A DNA stretch of 64,000 nucleotides, taken from positions 558,001-622,000 of the forward strand of contig NZ_QXFL01000001.1 of NCBI RefSeq assembly GCF_003584125.1, in the 5' to 3' direction. The stretch is from Aurantiacibacter zhengii (GTDB lineage: Bacteria > Pseudomonadota > Alphaproteobacteria > Sphingomonadales > Sphingomonadaceae). This document shows positions 1 through 10,235 of this stretch, one piece after another; position 1 is the first letter of the stretch; every line of letters starts with the position of its first letter. Position numbers and translations under genes: made by a program. A model generated the notes under the pieces. That model was given only the letters and a program-made list of their open reading frames with translations. It had not been told where the DNA came from and did not search any database.

Positions 1-2
1 CC

Positions 3-1691
3 CAAGCGCACCGTGTTCGCGGCATTGTCGAAGCTGGATGAGACCACGCGCAGGTCTGCGCCCAGCGTCACTGCTGCAATCGGCGAGAACTCCCCGGTGA
101 AGGTCGCCGCATGGCGCGGGCGGCGGGCCAGCGCGAGGCCCGTTTCGCGGTTTTCGGCATCGGTCAGGGTATAGATCGCGCCCAGCGTCACACCGTCGGC
201 AGGCCGCGCCCACAATTCCGCCTCCACGCCGCGCGCGCGGGTGCGGGTGATATTGTCGTATGTGCCGAACGGACGGTTGGTGCAGATACCGGTCGTCTCG
301 CCAAAGCAACTGACAAACGCGATCTGGTTATCGGTATTGCGCTGGTACACGGTCACTGCGCCATAAACGCGCTGGCGGGACAGTGTCCGCTCACCGTAGG
401 CCAGCCCAAGGTCGAAGCTGGTGCTCTGTTCGGGATCGAGCGACAGGTTGCCGTATTCGGAATGCAGCTGGTACAGGCTGGGCGCCTTGAACCCCTCCCC
501 AATGCTGGCGCGCAGCCGCCATCCGGGGGACAGCTCGTAGCTGGCATCCGCACCGAAACTGACGGCCGTGCCGAAGTCGGCATGATCGTCCACCCGTGCG
601 CCGATGTGGCCGGAGATGGCGTTGTATTCGATCCCCGCCTGGACATAGGCACCGGTACTGCGGGTATCCTCGCCTGTATCGAACAGGGTCGTGTAACGCG
701 CCCACTCGTTCTCCGCCCCGAAATTCAGCAGCAGCGGGCCGATGGGCCGCCATTCGCCGCGCAGGTCCAGCCGGTCGGACTGGCCCTGGCTGGTGAATGT
801 CTCCGCCCCGCTGCCATCCAGGTTGTCACGGTCGGTGTCCGAAAAACTGTATGCGGCAGAGACGAACAGCGCGCCGGTATCCAGCACTGCCCCGGCAGAG
901 CCGGTCCACTGGCGGGTTTCCTGCACCTCGTCGGTATCGGCCAGCGTGAAGTTCGGCGCGGGGAATCCGTCCAGTTCCAGTTCGCCCTCGGCATAGCGGG
1001 TGCGGGCGAACAGTTCGAAGCGGTCGTTGAAATAGTAACGCGCATGCCCGTTCAGCGCCCACTGCTCGAAGCCATCGGCCTCGGTGCCTGATTCGGCGGC
1101 GGAAATCCCATCGGTGCTGAACCACGTGCCGGACAGGCCGAGGAAGCCGGTATCGGGATCGCTCAATCCGCCCGATACCACGGTGCTGACGGTGTCGCGT
1201 GCGCCGTATTCGGCGCTGGCGCGCAGACCGCTGGTCGCACGTGTGGAGGCAACGATCACGCCGCCAATCGCGTCCGAGCCCCAGATGGTGGAGTTGGAGC
1301 CGCGCAGGATCTCAAGCTTGTCCAGATCGAGCGCCAGCAGGTTGCCGAAATCGTATCCGCCGGTGGGTGCCGCAGGGTCCGACACGCGCACACCGTCGAT
1401 CACGGTCAGCACTTGTTCGGCCTCGCTACCGCGCAGGCGCACGCCGGTGAAGCTGCCGGTGCCGCCATTACGGGTGAAGGTGACGCCGGGCGCGCGTTCC
1501 AGCACGCGGGTCAGGTCCGCTCCCTGCACCGCCTCGATCTCGGCCTCGCCGATGACGGTTACGGCCTGGCCGGTATCTTCCACCTCGATACGCGTGCCGG
1601 TGGCGGTTACGGTGATGCTGGTCTCGTCCTGGGCGAACGCCGGACGCGCGAGAACAACGAGGGAAACGCCGAAAAACAGATATTTGTACAC
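3..1691 (-). CDS. btuB: TonB-dependent receptor, BtuB-like (vitamin B12 uptake), 3' end cut by window edge
   Basis: Outer-membrane receptor that imports cobalamin using TonB energy. The frame is open from a GTG at 1691 to the window edge, giving about 563 residues of a family that usually has 600-650, so the last beta-strands are missing. The start has GGAGG four bases upstream. Residues 1-22 form a signal peptide ending ARPAFAQ. A TonB-box-like ETSITVTATG follows, then the plug domain with VTVIDGVRVSDPAAP and the segment GSNSTIWGSDAIGGVI typical of BtuB. Past about residue 150 the protein shows alternating beta-barrel sequence. The cobalamin riboswitch in its leader is strong support for the B12 assignment over another siderophore-type receptor. 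No cobalamin biosynthesis genes are nearby. Confidence 0.9.
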   Translation of the reverse strand, partial: MYKYLFFGVSLVVLARPAFAQDETSITVTATGTRIEVEDTGQAVTVIGEAEIEAVQGADLTRVLERAPGVTFTRNGGTGSFTGVRLRGSEAEQVLTVIDGVRVSDPAAPTGGYDFGNLLALDLDKLEILRGSNSTIWGSDAIGGVIVASTRATSGLRASAEYGARDTVSTVVSGGLSDPDTGFLGLSGTWFSTDGISAAESGTEADGFEQWALNGHARYYFNDRFELFARTRYAEGELELDGFPAPNFTLADTDEVQETRQWTGSAGAVLDTGALFVSAAYSFSDTDRDNLDGSGAETFTSQGQSDRLDLRGEWRPIGPLLLNFGAENEWARYTTLFDTGEDTRSTGAYVQAGIEYNAISGHIGARVDDHADFGTAVSFGADASYELSPGWRLRASIGEGFKAPSLYQLHSEYGNLSLDPEQSTSFDLGLAYGERTLSRQRVYGAVTVYQRNTDNQIAFVSCFGETTGICTNRPFGTYDNITRTRARGVEAELWARPADGVTLGAIYTLTDAENRETGLALARRPRHAATFTGEFSPIAAVTLGADLRVVSSSFDNAANTVRL

Positions 1692-1796
1692 AATTCCTCC
1701 ATCAAAAGCGAAACTGTCGCTTGTGACGGAGGGAGCGCGGAAATGCGCTCTCCCGCTGGCTTTCGGTACACCCCGCCCGATAGCGTAAGCGACCGT

Positions 1797-1960
1797 CTCA
1801 GGCAGGTCTCCTGGCTCCCGGATCGATGCTTCCCGCTCGCCTTCCCGCCCCCAAGATAACTTAGCGACAGTGGCAACAGAGCGGGTCGCTCCCCGGTCAC
1901 AGTTGCGGGGGCAGCGCGGGTGTTTCACCCGCTTCCCTCTTAGGTTCGCTTTCACGAACA
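1797..1960 (-). ncRNA. Cobalamin (AdoCbl) riboswitch
   Basis: Read on the minus strand this contains the conserved pieces of the cobalamin riboswitch in order: GGGAAGCGGGTG, a short hairpin, GCTGCCCCCGCAACTGTGA, the B12-box-like GCCACTGTCGCTAAG, GGGAAGGC, and the 3' element AGCCAGGAGACCTGCC. It lies about 105 nt upstream of the receptor start. Between the two is a GC-rich hairpin (1731-1754) without an obvious U-tract, so control may be at translation rather than termination. That last point is inference. Confidence 0.95.
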
Positions 1961-1978
1961 ACCCGTGACGTCGGCGCC

Positions 1979-2007
1979 TCATTATGCGCGAGTGTTCGCA
2001 GATGCAA
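1979..2007 (-). promoter_or_regulatory. Probable sigma-70 promoter of btuB
   Basis: On the minus strand, TTGCAT (2007-2002) and TAATGA (1984-1979) are separated by 17 bases, which puts transcription start near 1972, just ahead of the riboswitch aptamer. The match is by eye. Its position is what a riboswitch-led transcript needs, and it argues against the divergent hydrolase starting as far upstream as 1965. Confidence 0.55.
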
Positions 2008-2111
2008 TGGCGCTTGTTGTCATGGTTAACGGTCAGGTAAGCGGCGTCCCTGTCTGGAACGCCTCTTATCGCGTTGATGTTTGGGCAAGCACTTGGCGGT
2101 ATGGGCGGGGC

Positions 2112-3176
2112 GTGGACCAGACCGCCTCCCGCCCAACCCCGCAGCAGTTGCTTGCCCGCCGTCGCCGCGCGCGCCAGTCGCGCCGCGCGCTGATCCTGCG
2201 CCGGCTGGGCGTGCTGGCTGCCGCGCTGGCGGTACCCGCGATCGCTGCTGAAACCGCGTTCGAGCCCGAGATTCCGCAGGCGCCCGCCAGCACGGTGGAA
2301 CCGCTCGGCTTCGAGACTCCCGGCGAGAGCTTTCCCGGGTCGGCCTTTTACTACCTGCAGGATGCGCCGGCGCTCGCCGCCCCCGCTTTCACGCCAGCAG
2401 GCACCGCAACCGGGACAGCAGACCTTGCCCAGCCCGCACAGCCGGGTATCGGCCCTGCCGCTGCCGCGCTGGTCGCCATGGGCAGCGGCAGCGATATCGT
2501 CCGCGCGCAGGAATGCCTGGCCACCGCGATCTATTACGAGGCCGCCAGCGAGAGCGACGCAGGCCAGCGCGCCGTGGCCCAGGTGGTGCTGAACCGCGTG
2601 GCGCACAGCGCCTGGCCCGATACCGTATGCGGCGTGGTCTACCAGGGTTCGGCGCGGCGGACGGGTTGCCAGTTCACCTTCACTTGCGACGGATCGCTGG
2701 CGCGTCGCCCGTCTCGCGGCGGGTGGGAGCGCGCCAGCCGCATTGCCCGCGCCGCGCTGGCGGGATCGGTTTACGACCCCGTCGGCCTATCCACCCACTA
2801 TCACACGCTGGCCGTGCACCCTTACTGGGCGCCCAGCCTCTCCCGCACAACGGTGATCGGCGCGCACGTGTTCTACCGCTGGCCGGGCGCGGCGGGAGAG
2901 CCTGCCGCTTTCACGTTCCGCTATGGCGGCGGCGAACCGCAACCCGGCAGGGCAGCCCCTGCCGCCATTGCACAGGCACAGGGTCCGGACCCGGTAGCGC
3001 TGGCCCAGGCGAGTTCGCTGTCCGCCGTGCCTGACGTCTCCGAAACATCGGCGACGGGTGGCAATGCCGCTGGGGTAGCGCCCCAGCCCGCTCCGTCTGC
3101 CGCCAACCGGTTGCCCAAGGCCGGCGCGGTACGCAGCGAATATGCCAACAGCGGGCGCTGGATCGAACGGCCCTGA
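2112..3176 (+). CDS. Cell wall hydrolase, SleB/Hydrolase_2 family
   Basis: Predicted peptidoglycan hydrolase of the SleB-like family (lytic transglycosylase fold), acting in the periplasm. With the GTG at 2112 the product has 354 residues: an Arg-rich N-terminus, a hydrophobic signal-anchor at about 28-45, a Pro/Ala-rich linker, and the Hydrolase_2 domain at about 130-265 with CLATAIYYEAASES (probable catalytic Glu in YYEA), AVAQVVLNR and a C-terminal VIGAHVFYR. A further Ala/Pro-rich tail follows. An in-frame ATG exists at 1965, but it would start inside the divergent btuB promoter, and residues before 2112 show no conserved character. The GTG is therefore preferred, with moderate certainty. 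Confidence 0.8.
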   Translation: MDQTASRPTPQQLLARRRRARQSRRALILRRLGVLAAALAVPAIAAETAFEPEIPQAPASTVEPLGFETPGESFPGSAFYYLQDAPALAAPAFTPAGTATGTADLAQPAQPGIGPAAAALVAMGSGSDIVRAQECLATAIYYEAASESDAGQRAVAQVVLNRVAHSAWPDTVCGVVYQGSARRTGCQFTFTCDGSLARRPSRGGWERASRIARAALAGSVYDPVGLSTHYHTLAVHPYWAPSLSRTTVIGAHVFYRWPGAAGEPAAFTFRYGGGEPQPGRAAPAAIAQAQGPDPVALAQASSLSAVPDVSETSATGGNAAGVAPQPAPSAANRLPKAGAVRSEYANSGRWIERP

Positions 3177-3305
3177 CCGGGCTTTGCGCCCACCCTCAAT
3201 GTTTCGGAAACCATCCCTTCCAACCTTCGCTTAGCGCGCAGGTGGCATAGGAGTGTGCGTCGCCCGTCGCGGCCAAGACCAGAAACTTCGGAAGTTCGCC
3301 AGCCC

Positions 3306-3614
3306 ATGCCCATCCGTTTTGCCGCCTCTCTCAAGCGTACCACTTGCCGGATGCCGCGCGCGCAGGCGCGGGCCATGCGATTCCAGCCCGCGAACGACAA
3401 CCGGGGCAAGCGGGTGGCGAGCACGCACCTGCACGCGGCCCTGCGCCACTTTGCCGAGCATGGCCTTGCAGCTGCCGACCATGCGCGCCAGCAGGCCCTT
3501 TCTGCCGCCGATGCGGGTGACCGACAGAGCTTCGAATGGTGGCTGGAAATCTGCCGTGCGCTGGATCGGCGCATGGCCAGCCGCATCGACCTGCCGGTGC
3601 AGGCTGGCGGCTGA
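3306..3614 (+). CDS. Small conserved-type hypothetical protein
   Basis: A 102-residue basic, mostly helical protein with no signal peptide or membrane segment. The C-terminal half (LHAALRHFAEHGL, then an Ala-rich helix and WWLEICRALDRRMA) resembles short proteins of unknown function that I associate with sphingomonads. No catalytic motif is visible. An upstream in-frame ATG at 3255 would add 17 residues. The ATG at 3306 is chosen because the added residues are Arg/Pro-rich and uninformative. It precedes the TCA cluster but is separated from mdh by about 290 bases, so a shared transcript is not evident. Confidence 0.6.
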   Translation: MPIRFAASLKRTTCRMPRAQARAMRFQPANDNRGKRVASTHLHAALRHFAEHGLAAADHARQQALSAADAGDRQSFEWWLEICRALDRRMASRIDLPVQAGG

Positions 3615-4869
<1,255 letters not shown>

Positions 4870-4870
<1 letters not shown>

Positions 4871-5133
4871 TGGCGAAGTCTGGCTACCCCAAACGAATAG
4901 GACCCTCTTCGCACAAGGATGCGGTCCTCATCTACGGGTTAGGCGCCATCATCTCGTTCGCCTTTGCTTATGGCATACTTTGGCTTGCACCGTCTTTCGT
5001 CCTTGTCCTGCTTGTTCCACCACTACTCGGCATATTCGAACGTAAGCGATGGCGGGGTCGGACTTTAGAATTTCTGGTAATTTACTTAGTAGTCGTCGCA
5101 TGCCCTACGATTGCCGCTGCACTCTTAATTTAG
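4870..5133 (+). CDS. Small inner-membrane protein of unknown function
   Basis: An 87-residue protein with a short basic N-terminus, then hydrophobic segments at about 18-37, 40-52 and 67-86 separated by a basic stretch (FERKRWRGR). It would be a two- or three-helix membrane protein. Its ATG (4870) overlaps the mdh stop as TGATG, so it is probably translationally coupled. Base composition is clearly lower in GC than either neighbour, and it sits where other alphaproteobacteria usually have sucC, which suggests a later insertion. No family was recognised. A GTG at 4867 is an alternative start. Confidence 0.6.
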
Positions 5134-5146
5134 CCGAAGGAAGATT

Positions 5147-6037
5147 ATGTCCATCCTCGTAGACAAGAATACCAAGGTCATCACGCAGGGGATGACCGGC
5201 AACACCGGCACTTTCCACACGCAGCAGGCGCTGGATTACGGCACCAAGATGGTTGCGGGCGTCACCCCCGGCAAGGGCGGCTCCGAGCACCTCGGCCTGC
5301 CGCAGTTCGATACCGTGCGCGAGGCCAAGGAAGCCACCGGCGCGACCGCTTCGTGCATCTACGTCCCGCCGCCCTTCGCGGCCGACGCGATCCTGGAAGC
5401 CATCGAGGCCGAGATCGAGCTGATCATCACCATCACCGAGGGTGTTCCCGTGATGGACATGGTGACTGTGAAGCGCGCGCTGACTGGCTCCAAGTCGCGC
5501 CTGATCGGCCCGAACTGCCCCGGCGTGCTGACTCCGGAAGAGTGCAAGATCGGCATCATGCCAGGCAAGATCTTCCAGAAGGGCAGCGTCGGCGTGGTCT
5601 CCCGCTCCGGCACGCTCACCTACGAAGCCGTGCACCAGACCACGGCGGTTGGCCTTGGCCAGACCACCGCTGTCGGCATCGGCGGCGACCCGGTCAACGG
5701 CACCAACTTCATCGACGTGCTCGACATGTTCCTCGACGACGATGCCACCAAGTCGATCATCATGATCGGCGAAATCGGCGGCAGCGCGGAAGAAGAGGCT
5801 GCCGAGTTCATCAAGCAGGAAGCTGCCAAGGGCCGCCGCAAGCCGATGGTCGGCTTCATCGCCGGTCGCACCGCCCCTCCGGGACGGCGCATGGGCCATG
5901 CCGGTGCCATCGTGTCGGGCGGCAAGGGCGATGCGGAAAGCAAGATCGCGGCAATGGAAGATGCGGGCATCCGCGTCTCCCCCAGCCCCAGCGAGCTTGG
6001 CACCACGCTGGATGCCCTGCTGAAGGAACTGGCGTAA
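5147..6037 (+). CDS. sucD: Succinyl-CoA synthetase (ligase), alpha subunit
   Basis: Alpha subunit of the enzyme that converts succinyl-CoA to succinate with substrate-level phosphorylation. It needs the beta subunit SucC. The 296 residues include the CoA-binding Rossmann half ([11 protein letters not shown]), the GPNCPG turn at 121-126, and the phospho-histidine loop MGHAGAI with H251 as the phosphorylated residue. Length and motifs are those of a complete enzyme. A ribosome binding site GAAGGAAG precedes the ATG. sucC is not next to it, nor anywhere in this window. Confidence 0.97.
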   Translation: MSILVDKNTKVITQGMTGNTGTFHTQQALDYGTKMVAGVTPGKGGSEHLGLPQFDTVREAKEATGATASCIYVPPPFAADAILEAIEAEIELIITITEGVPVMDMVTVKRALTGSKSRLIGPNCPGVLTPEECKIGIMPGKIFQKGSVGVVSRSGTLTYEAVHQTTAVGLGQTTAVGIGGDPVNGTNFIDVLDMFLDDDATKSIIMIGEIGGSAEEEAAEFIKQEAAKGRRKPMVGFIAGRTAPPGRRMGHAGAIVSGGKGDAESKIAAMEDAGIRVSPSPSELGTTLDALLKELA

Positions 6038-6082
6038 CCACCTGCCCGTTCAGGGCATAGCGGTTCAAGAAATGCGAGGCCC

Positions 6083-8923
6083 ATGATGGGTAAAGAGCCT
6101 GACAATTTCCTCCCCGAGTTGCCGCCACAGGAAGGCGCGCAGCCGGGCCCGTCGTGGGGCAACCCGCGCTGGCCGCTGACCGACGATGCGGGCGGCTGGT
6201 CGCAGGCCATGGACCCGACCGACATGGTCGCAGTGGTCAAGCAGTCCGCTGCCAAGGCGGGCAAGCCGACCGATGCCGCTTCGATCGAGGCGGCGGCGCG
6301 CGATTCCATTCAGGCCATGCTGCTGATCCGCCTCTACCGCGTGCGCGGCCACCTGGCGGCAAAGCTCGACCCGCTGGGCCTGTCGCACACGGCCGAGCCG
6401 GAAGAGCTGTCGCTCGCATGGCACGGCTTTGCCGGGCAGGAAGACAAGGAAGTCTACGTCGGCGGTGCCTTCGGCTTCGACTGGGTCAAGGTCGGCGACC
6501 TCTATGACGCGCTGCGCATCACCTATTGCGGGCACGTGGGCCTGGAATACATGCATATCGCCGATACCGAGGAACGGCGGTTCCTGCAGGACAGGTTCGA
6601 AAGCCCCGAGGAAACCATCCAGTTCACGCCGGAAGGCAAGAAGGCGATCTTGCAGGCGGTGATCCGGGGCGAGGAGTACGAGAAGTACCTCGCCAAGAAA
6701 TACGTCGGTACCAAGCGTTTCGGCCTCGACGGCGGGGAATCGATGATCCCGGCGCTGGAAGCGGTCATCAAGTACGGCGGCGCGCTGGGTGTGCGCGAGA
6801 TCATCTACGGCATGGCTCACCGCGGCCGGCTGAACGTGCTCGCGAACGTGATGGCAAAGCCTTACAAGGTGATCTTCCACGAATTCTCCGGCGGCAGTTC
6901 CAACCCCGACGATGTCGGCGGTTCGGGCGATGTGAAGTACCACCTCGGCACCAGCACGGACCGCGAGTTCGACGGCATCAAGGTGCACATGAGCCTGGTG
7001 CCCAATCCCTCGCACCTGGAAGCGGTTGACCCCGTCGTGCTGGGTAAGACCCGCGCCCAGCAGGCCTTCCGCGACGATCTGGACAATCACGAGCAGGTGT
7101 TGCCCGTGCTGATCCACGGTGACGCAGCCTTTGCCGGTCAGGGCGTAGTGTGGGAATGCTTCGGCCTTTCCGGCGTGCGCGGTTACAACACCGGCGGCTG
7201 CATCCACTTCGTCATCAACAACCAGATCGGCTTCACCACCAGCCCCAAGTTCGCGCGGTCCAGCCCCTATCCGTCCGACGTGGCGAAGGGCGTGCAGGCC
7301 CCGATCCTGCACGTCAACGGCGATGACCCGGAGGCGGTGACTTTCGCCTGCAAGCTGGCCATCGAGTATCGCCAGACGTTCAAGCGCGACATCGTGATCG
7401 ACATGTGGTGCTATCGCCGCTTCGGCCACAACGAGGGCGACGAGCCCAAGTTCACCCAGCCGCTGATGTACGACGAGATCAAGAGCCATCCGCGCGTTTC
7501 GGAAATCTATTCCGAGCGGCTGAAAAGCGAAGGCGTGCTGGAAGAAGGCACCGCTCCCGAAATCCGCTCGCAGTTCATCGCCCACCTCGACGAACAGTTC
7601 GAGGCGGCCAAAACCTACAAGCCGAATGAGATCGACTGGTTCGCCGGACGCTGGAGCGGCCTGCACAAGCCTGCCGATCCGGAATCCGCGCGCCGCAATG
7701 CCGAAACGGGCATCGAGAAGAAGCTGTTCGACAGCCTGGGCCGCACCCTGACGACCGTCCCCGACGATCTCGACATTCACAAGACGCTGGGCCGCGTGCT
7801 GGATGCCAAGCGCGAGATGTTCAAAACCGGTGAAGGCTTCGACTGGGCCACGGCAGAGGCGCTGGCTTTCGGCAGTCTGGTAACCGAAGGCTTCGGCGTG
7901 CGTCTGTCGGGACAGGATTCGGGTCGCGGCACCTTCAGCCAGCGGCACGCGATCTGGGTCGATCAGAACAGCGAAGAGAAATACGTGCCCCTCGCCGCCC
8001 TGCCCCACGGCAAGTTCGAGGTATACGATTCCACGCTCAGCGAATTCGGTGTGCTGGGCTTTGAATACGGCTTTGCCCTGGCCGATCCCAAGACGCTGGT
8101 TCTGTGGGAAGCGCAGTTCGGCGATTTCGCCAACGGCGCGCAGGTGATGATCGACCAGTTCATCGCCGCGGGCGAGGTGAAATGGCAGCGTGCCAACGGC
8201 CTCGTAATGCTGCTGCCCCACGGATACGAAGGACAGGGACCGGAGCACTCCTCGGCCCGCCTTGAACGCTTCCTGCAACTGTGCGCGAACGACAACATCC
8301 AGGTGTGCAACATCACCAGCCCGGCGAACTATTTCCATGTGCTGCGCCGCCAGATGCTGCGTCCGTTCCGCAAGCCGCTCATCATCATGAGCCCCAAGAG
8401 CCTGCTGCGCCACCCCAAGGCGAAGAGCGAGGCAAGCCTGTTCCAGACCGACAGCCATTTCCGCCGCATCCTCTCCGACGAGACGGAGATCGAGGATAGC
8501 AAGGTACGTCGCCTGGTGCTGTGCTCGGGCAAGGTCGCCTATGACCTGATGGAAAAGCGCGACGAGGAAGGCGTGGACGACGTCTCCATCGTGCGCATCG
8601 AGCAGCTCTATCCGTTCCCCGGCGAACCCTTGGCCGTGCGCATGAAGCGCATGACCAACCTGGAGGAAGTCGTCTGGTGCCAGGAAGAGCCGCACAACAA
8701 CGGCGCGTGGTTCTTCGTGCAGAACCGCATCGAGGATGCGCTGACCGCCGCCGGCCACGATGGCATGCGCCCCCGGTATGCCGGGCGCGAGGAAGCGGCA
8801 TCGCCCGCCACCGGCTATGCCAAGCGCCACCAGGCCCAGCAGGAAGCGCTGGTCTCGGTCGCACTCGGTCTTTCGGAACGGGGCAAGACTGCCGCTTCGC
8901 GCAAGACGCGCAACACGAACTAA
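6083..8923 (+). CDS. sucA: 2-oxoglutarate dehydrogenase E1 component
   Basis: Thiamine-diphosphate-dependent decarboxylase of the 2-oxoglutarate dehydrogenase complex. The 946 residues are full length. An N-terminal peptide with NPRWPL contacts E2. GMAHRGRLNVLANV lies in the TPP domain, HGDAAFAGQGVVWE and the GHNEGDEP region contribute TPP and metal binding, and the C-terminal transketolase-like part has LLPHGYEGQGPEHSSARLER. The family usually has 900-990 residues. Two ATGs are adjacent (6083, 6086). GAGG is better spaced from the second. It lies between sucD and sucB and was probably co-transcribed with them. Confidence 0.97.
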   Translation: MMGKEPDNFLPELPPQEGAQPGPSWGNPRWPLTDDAGGWSQAMDPTDMVAVVKQSAAKAGKPTDAASIEAAARDSIQAMLLIRLYRVRGHLAAKLDPLGLSHTAEPEELSLAWHGFAGQEDKEVYVGGAFGFDWVKVGDLYDALRITYCGHVGLEYMHIADTEERRFLQDRFESPEETIQFTPEGKKAILQAVIRGEEYEKYLAKKYVGTKRFGLDGGESMIPALEAVIKYGGALGVREIIYGMAHRGRLNVLANVMAKPYKVIFHEFSGGSSNPDDVGGSGDVKYHLGTSTDREFDGIKVHMSLVPNPSHLEAVDPVVLGKTRAQQAFRDDLDNHEQVLPVLIHGDAAFAGQGVVWECFGLSGVRGYNTGGCIHFVINNQIGFTTSPKFARSSPYPSDVAKGVQAPILHVNGDDPEAVTFACKLAIEYRQTFKRDIVIDMWCYRRFGHNEGDEPKFTQPLMYDEIKSHPRVSEIYSERLKSEGVLEEGTAPEIRSQFIAHLDEQFEAAKTYKPNEIDWFAGRWSGLHKPADPESARRNAETGIEKKLFDSLGRTLTTVPDDLDIHKTLGRVLDAKREMFKTGEGFDWATAEALAFGSLVTEGFGVRLSGQDSGRGTFSQRHAIWVDQNSEEKYVPLAALPHGKFEVYDSTLSEFGVLGFEYGFALADPKTLVLWEAQFGDFANGAQVMIDQFIAAGEVKWQRANGLVMLLPHGYEGQGPEHSSARLERFLQLCANDNIQVCNITSPANYFHVLRRQMLRPFRKPLIIMSPKSLLRHPKAKSEASLFQTDSHFRRILSDETEIEDSKVRRLVLCSGKVAYDLMEKRDEEGVDDVSIVRIEQLYPFPGEPLAVRMKRMTNLEEVVWCQEEPHNNGAWFFVQNRIEDALTAAGHDGMRPRYAGREEAASPATGYAKRHQAQQEALVSVALGLSERGKTAASRKTRNTN

Positions 8924-8950
8924 GAGCTAGAGAGCCAAGGAAACGACCGC

Positions 8951-10225
8951 ATGGCAACCGAAGTAAAAGTCCCCACGCTTGGTGAATCGGTCACCGAAGC
9001 CACCGTTGGCGAGTGGCTGAAGAAGCCCGGCGATGCCGTGGCGGCCGACGAGCCGATCGCAAGCCTCGAAACCGACAAGGTGGCCGTTGAAGTCCCCTCG
9101 CCCGTCGATGGCGTGCTGGCGGAATTCACTGTCGAGCTGGGCGAAACCGTCGAAGTGGGCGCCGTGATCGCACGTATCGAGGAAGGCGCGGAAGGAAAGT
9201 CTTCGTCCAAGCCCGCCGCTGCCAAAAGCGACGCCGCGGCGAAGGAAAGCGCCAAGGAAATGGAAAAGCTGCCCGACGATGGCGGCAAGGATGCCGGGAA
9301 GGGCGGCGATGCGCCCACGATGTCCCCCGCCGTGCGCCGTGCGGTGCTGGAACACGGGGTTGATCCCACAACCATCAAGGGCACCGGCAAGGATGGCCGT
9401 CTGACGAAGGAAGACGTGCTGGCCGCTGCCCAGTCGAAGCAATCAGGGTCCAAAGGCTCGGGCGATAGCGCGCCTGCCCCGACCCCTTCCCCCTCGCCTG
9501 CCCCGGCTTCTTCTGCCAAGGGCGAGCGCCGCGAGGAACGCGTCAAGATGACGCGCATGCGCCAGACCATCGCCAAGCGGCTGAAGGGCGCGCAGGAAGA
9601 AGCGGCGCTGCTGACCACCTTCAACGATTGCGACATGACCGCCGTGATCGAAGCGCGCGAGGCCTACAAGGATACCTTCGCCAAGAAGCACGGCATCAAG
9701 CTGGGCTTCATGTCCTTCTTCGCCAAGGCTGCGGCACTGGCACTGAAGGACGTGCCCGCCGTCAACGCCCAGATCGATGGCGACGAGATCGTCTACCACG
9801 ACTACGTCGACCTGTCGGTAGCGGTCTCCGCGCCGAACGGGCTGGTCGTGCCTGTGGTCCGCTCCATCGACCAGATGAGCTTTGCCGAGATCGAGCTTGC
9901 CATCGCCGACTTCGGCAAGCGCGCCAAGGAAGGCGAGCTGACCATGGAAGACATGCGCGGCGGCACGTTCACCATCTCGAATGGCGGCGTGTTCGGTTCG
10001 CTGATGTCGACGCCGATCATCAACCCGCCACAGTCTGCCGTGCTGGGCCTGCACCGCATCGAGGACCGCCCCGTTGCCGTAAACGGCGAAGTGGTGATCC
10101 GCCCGATGATGTACCTCGCCCTGTCATACGACCACCGCATCATCGACGGCCGCGAGGCCGTGACCGCGCTCAAGATCATGAAGGAAGCGATCGAAGATCC
10201 CATGCGGATGCTGATCGACCTCTGA
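8951..10225 (+). CDS. sucB: 2-oxoglutarate dehydrogenase E2, dihydrolipoyllysine succinyltransferase
   Basis: Core of the 2-oxoglutarate dehydrogenase complex, passing the succinyl group from lipoate to CoA. The 424 residues contain one lipoyl domain (1-80) with the lipoylated K43 in ETDKVAVEV, an Ala/Lys-rich linker, a peripheral subunit-binding domain (about 118-155, MSPAVRRAV to LTKEDVL), a Pro/Ser/Ala-rich linker, and the catalytic domain with [13 protein letters not shown] near the C-terminus (catalytic His and Asp). It follows sucA by 27 bases. Confidence 0.97.
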   Translation: MATEVKVPTLGESVTEATVGEWLKKPGDAVAADEPIASLETDKVAVEVPSPVDGVLAEFTVELGETVEVGAVIARIEEGAEGKSSSKPAAAKSDAAAKESAKEMEKLPDDGGKDAGKGGDAPTMSPAVRRAVLEHGVDPTTIKGTGKDGRLTKEDVLAAAQSKQSGSKGSGDSAPAPTPSPSPAPASSAKGERREERVKMTRMRQTIAKRLKGAQEEAALLTTFNDCDMTAVIEAREAYKDTFAKKHGIKLGFMSFFAKAAALALKDVPAVNAQIDGDEIVYHDYVDLSVAVSAPNGLVVPVVRSIDQMSFAEIELAIADFGKRAKEGELTMEDMRGGTFTISNGGVFGSLMSTPIINPPQSAVLGLHRIEDRPVAVNGEVVIRPMMYLALSYDHRIIDGREAVTALKIMKEAIEDPMRMLIDL

Positions 10226-10235
10226 GGAATTACGA

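Noticed and set aside
1965-2111. Longer N-terminus for the cell-wall hydrolase from the ATG at 1965.
   Set aside because: It would overlap the divergent btuB promoter and adds non-conserved residues before the signal anchor.
6065-8830. 921-codon open frame antisense to sucA, and similar long frames antisense to fusA (36863-39064) and secY (22485-25043).
   Set aside because: High GC with strong codon bias in the real genes keeps opposite frames open. The products are His/Gly/Arg/Asp-rich with no domain or signal, and the sense genes are unquestionable.
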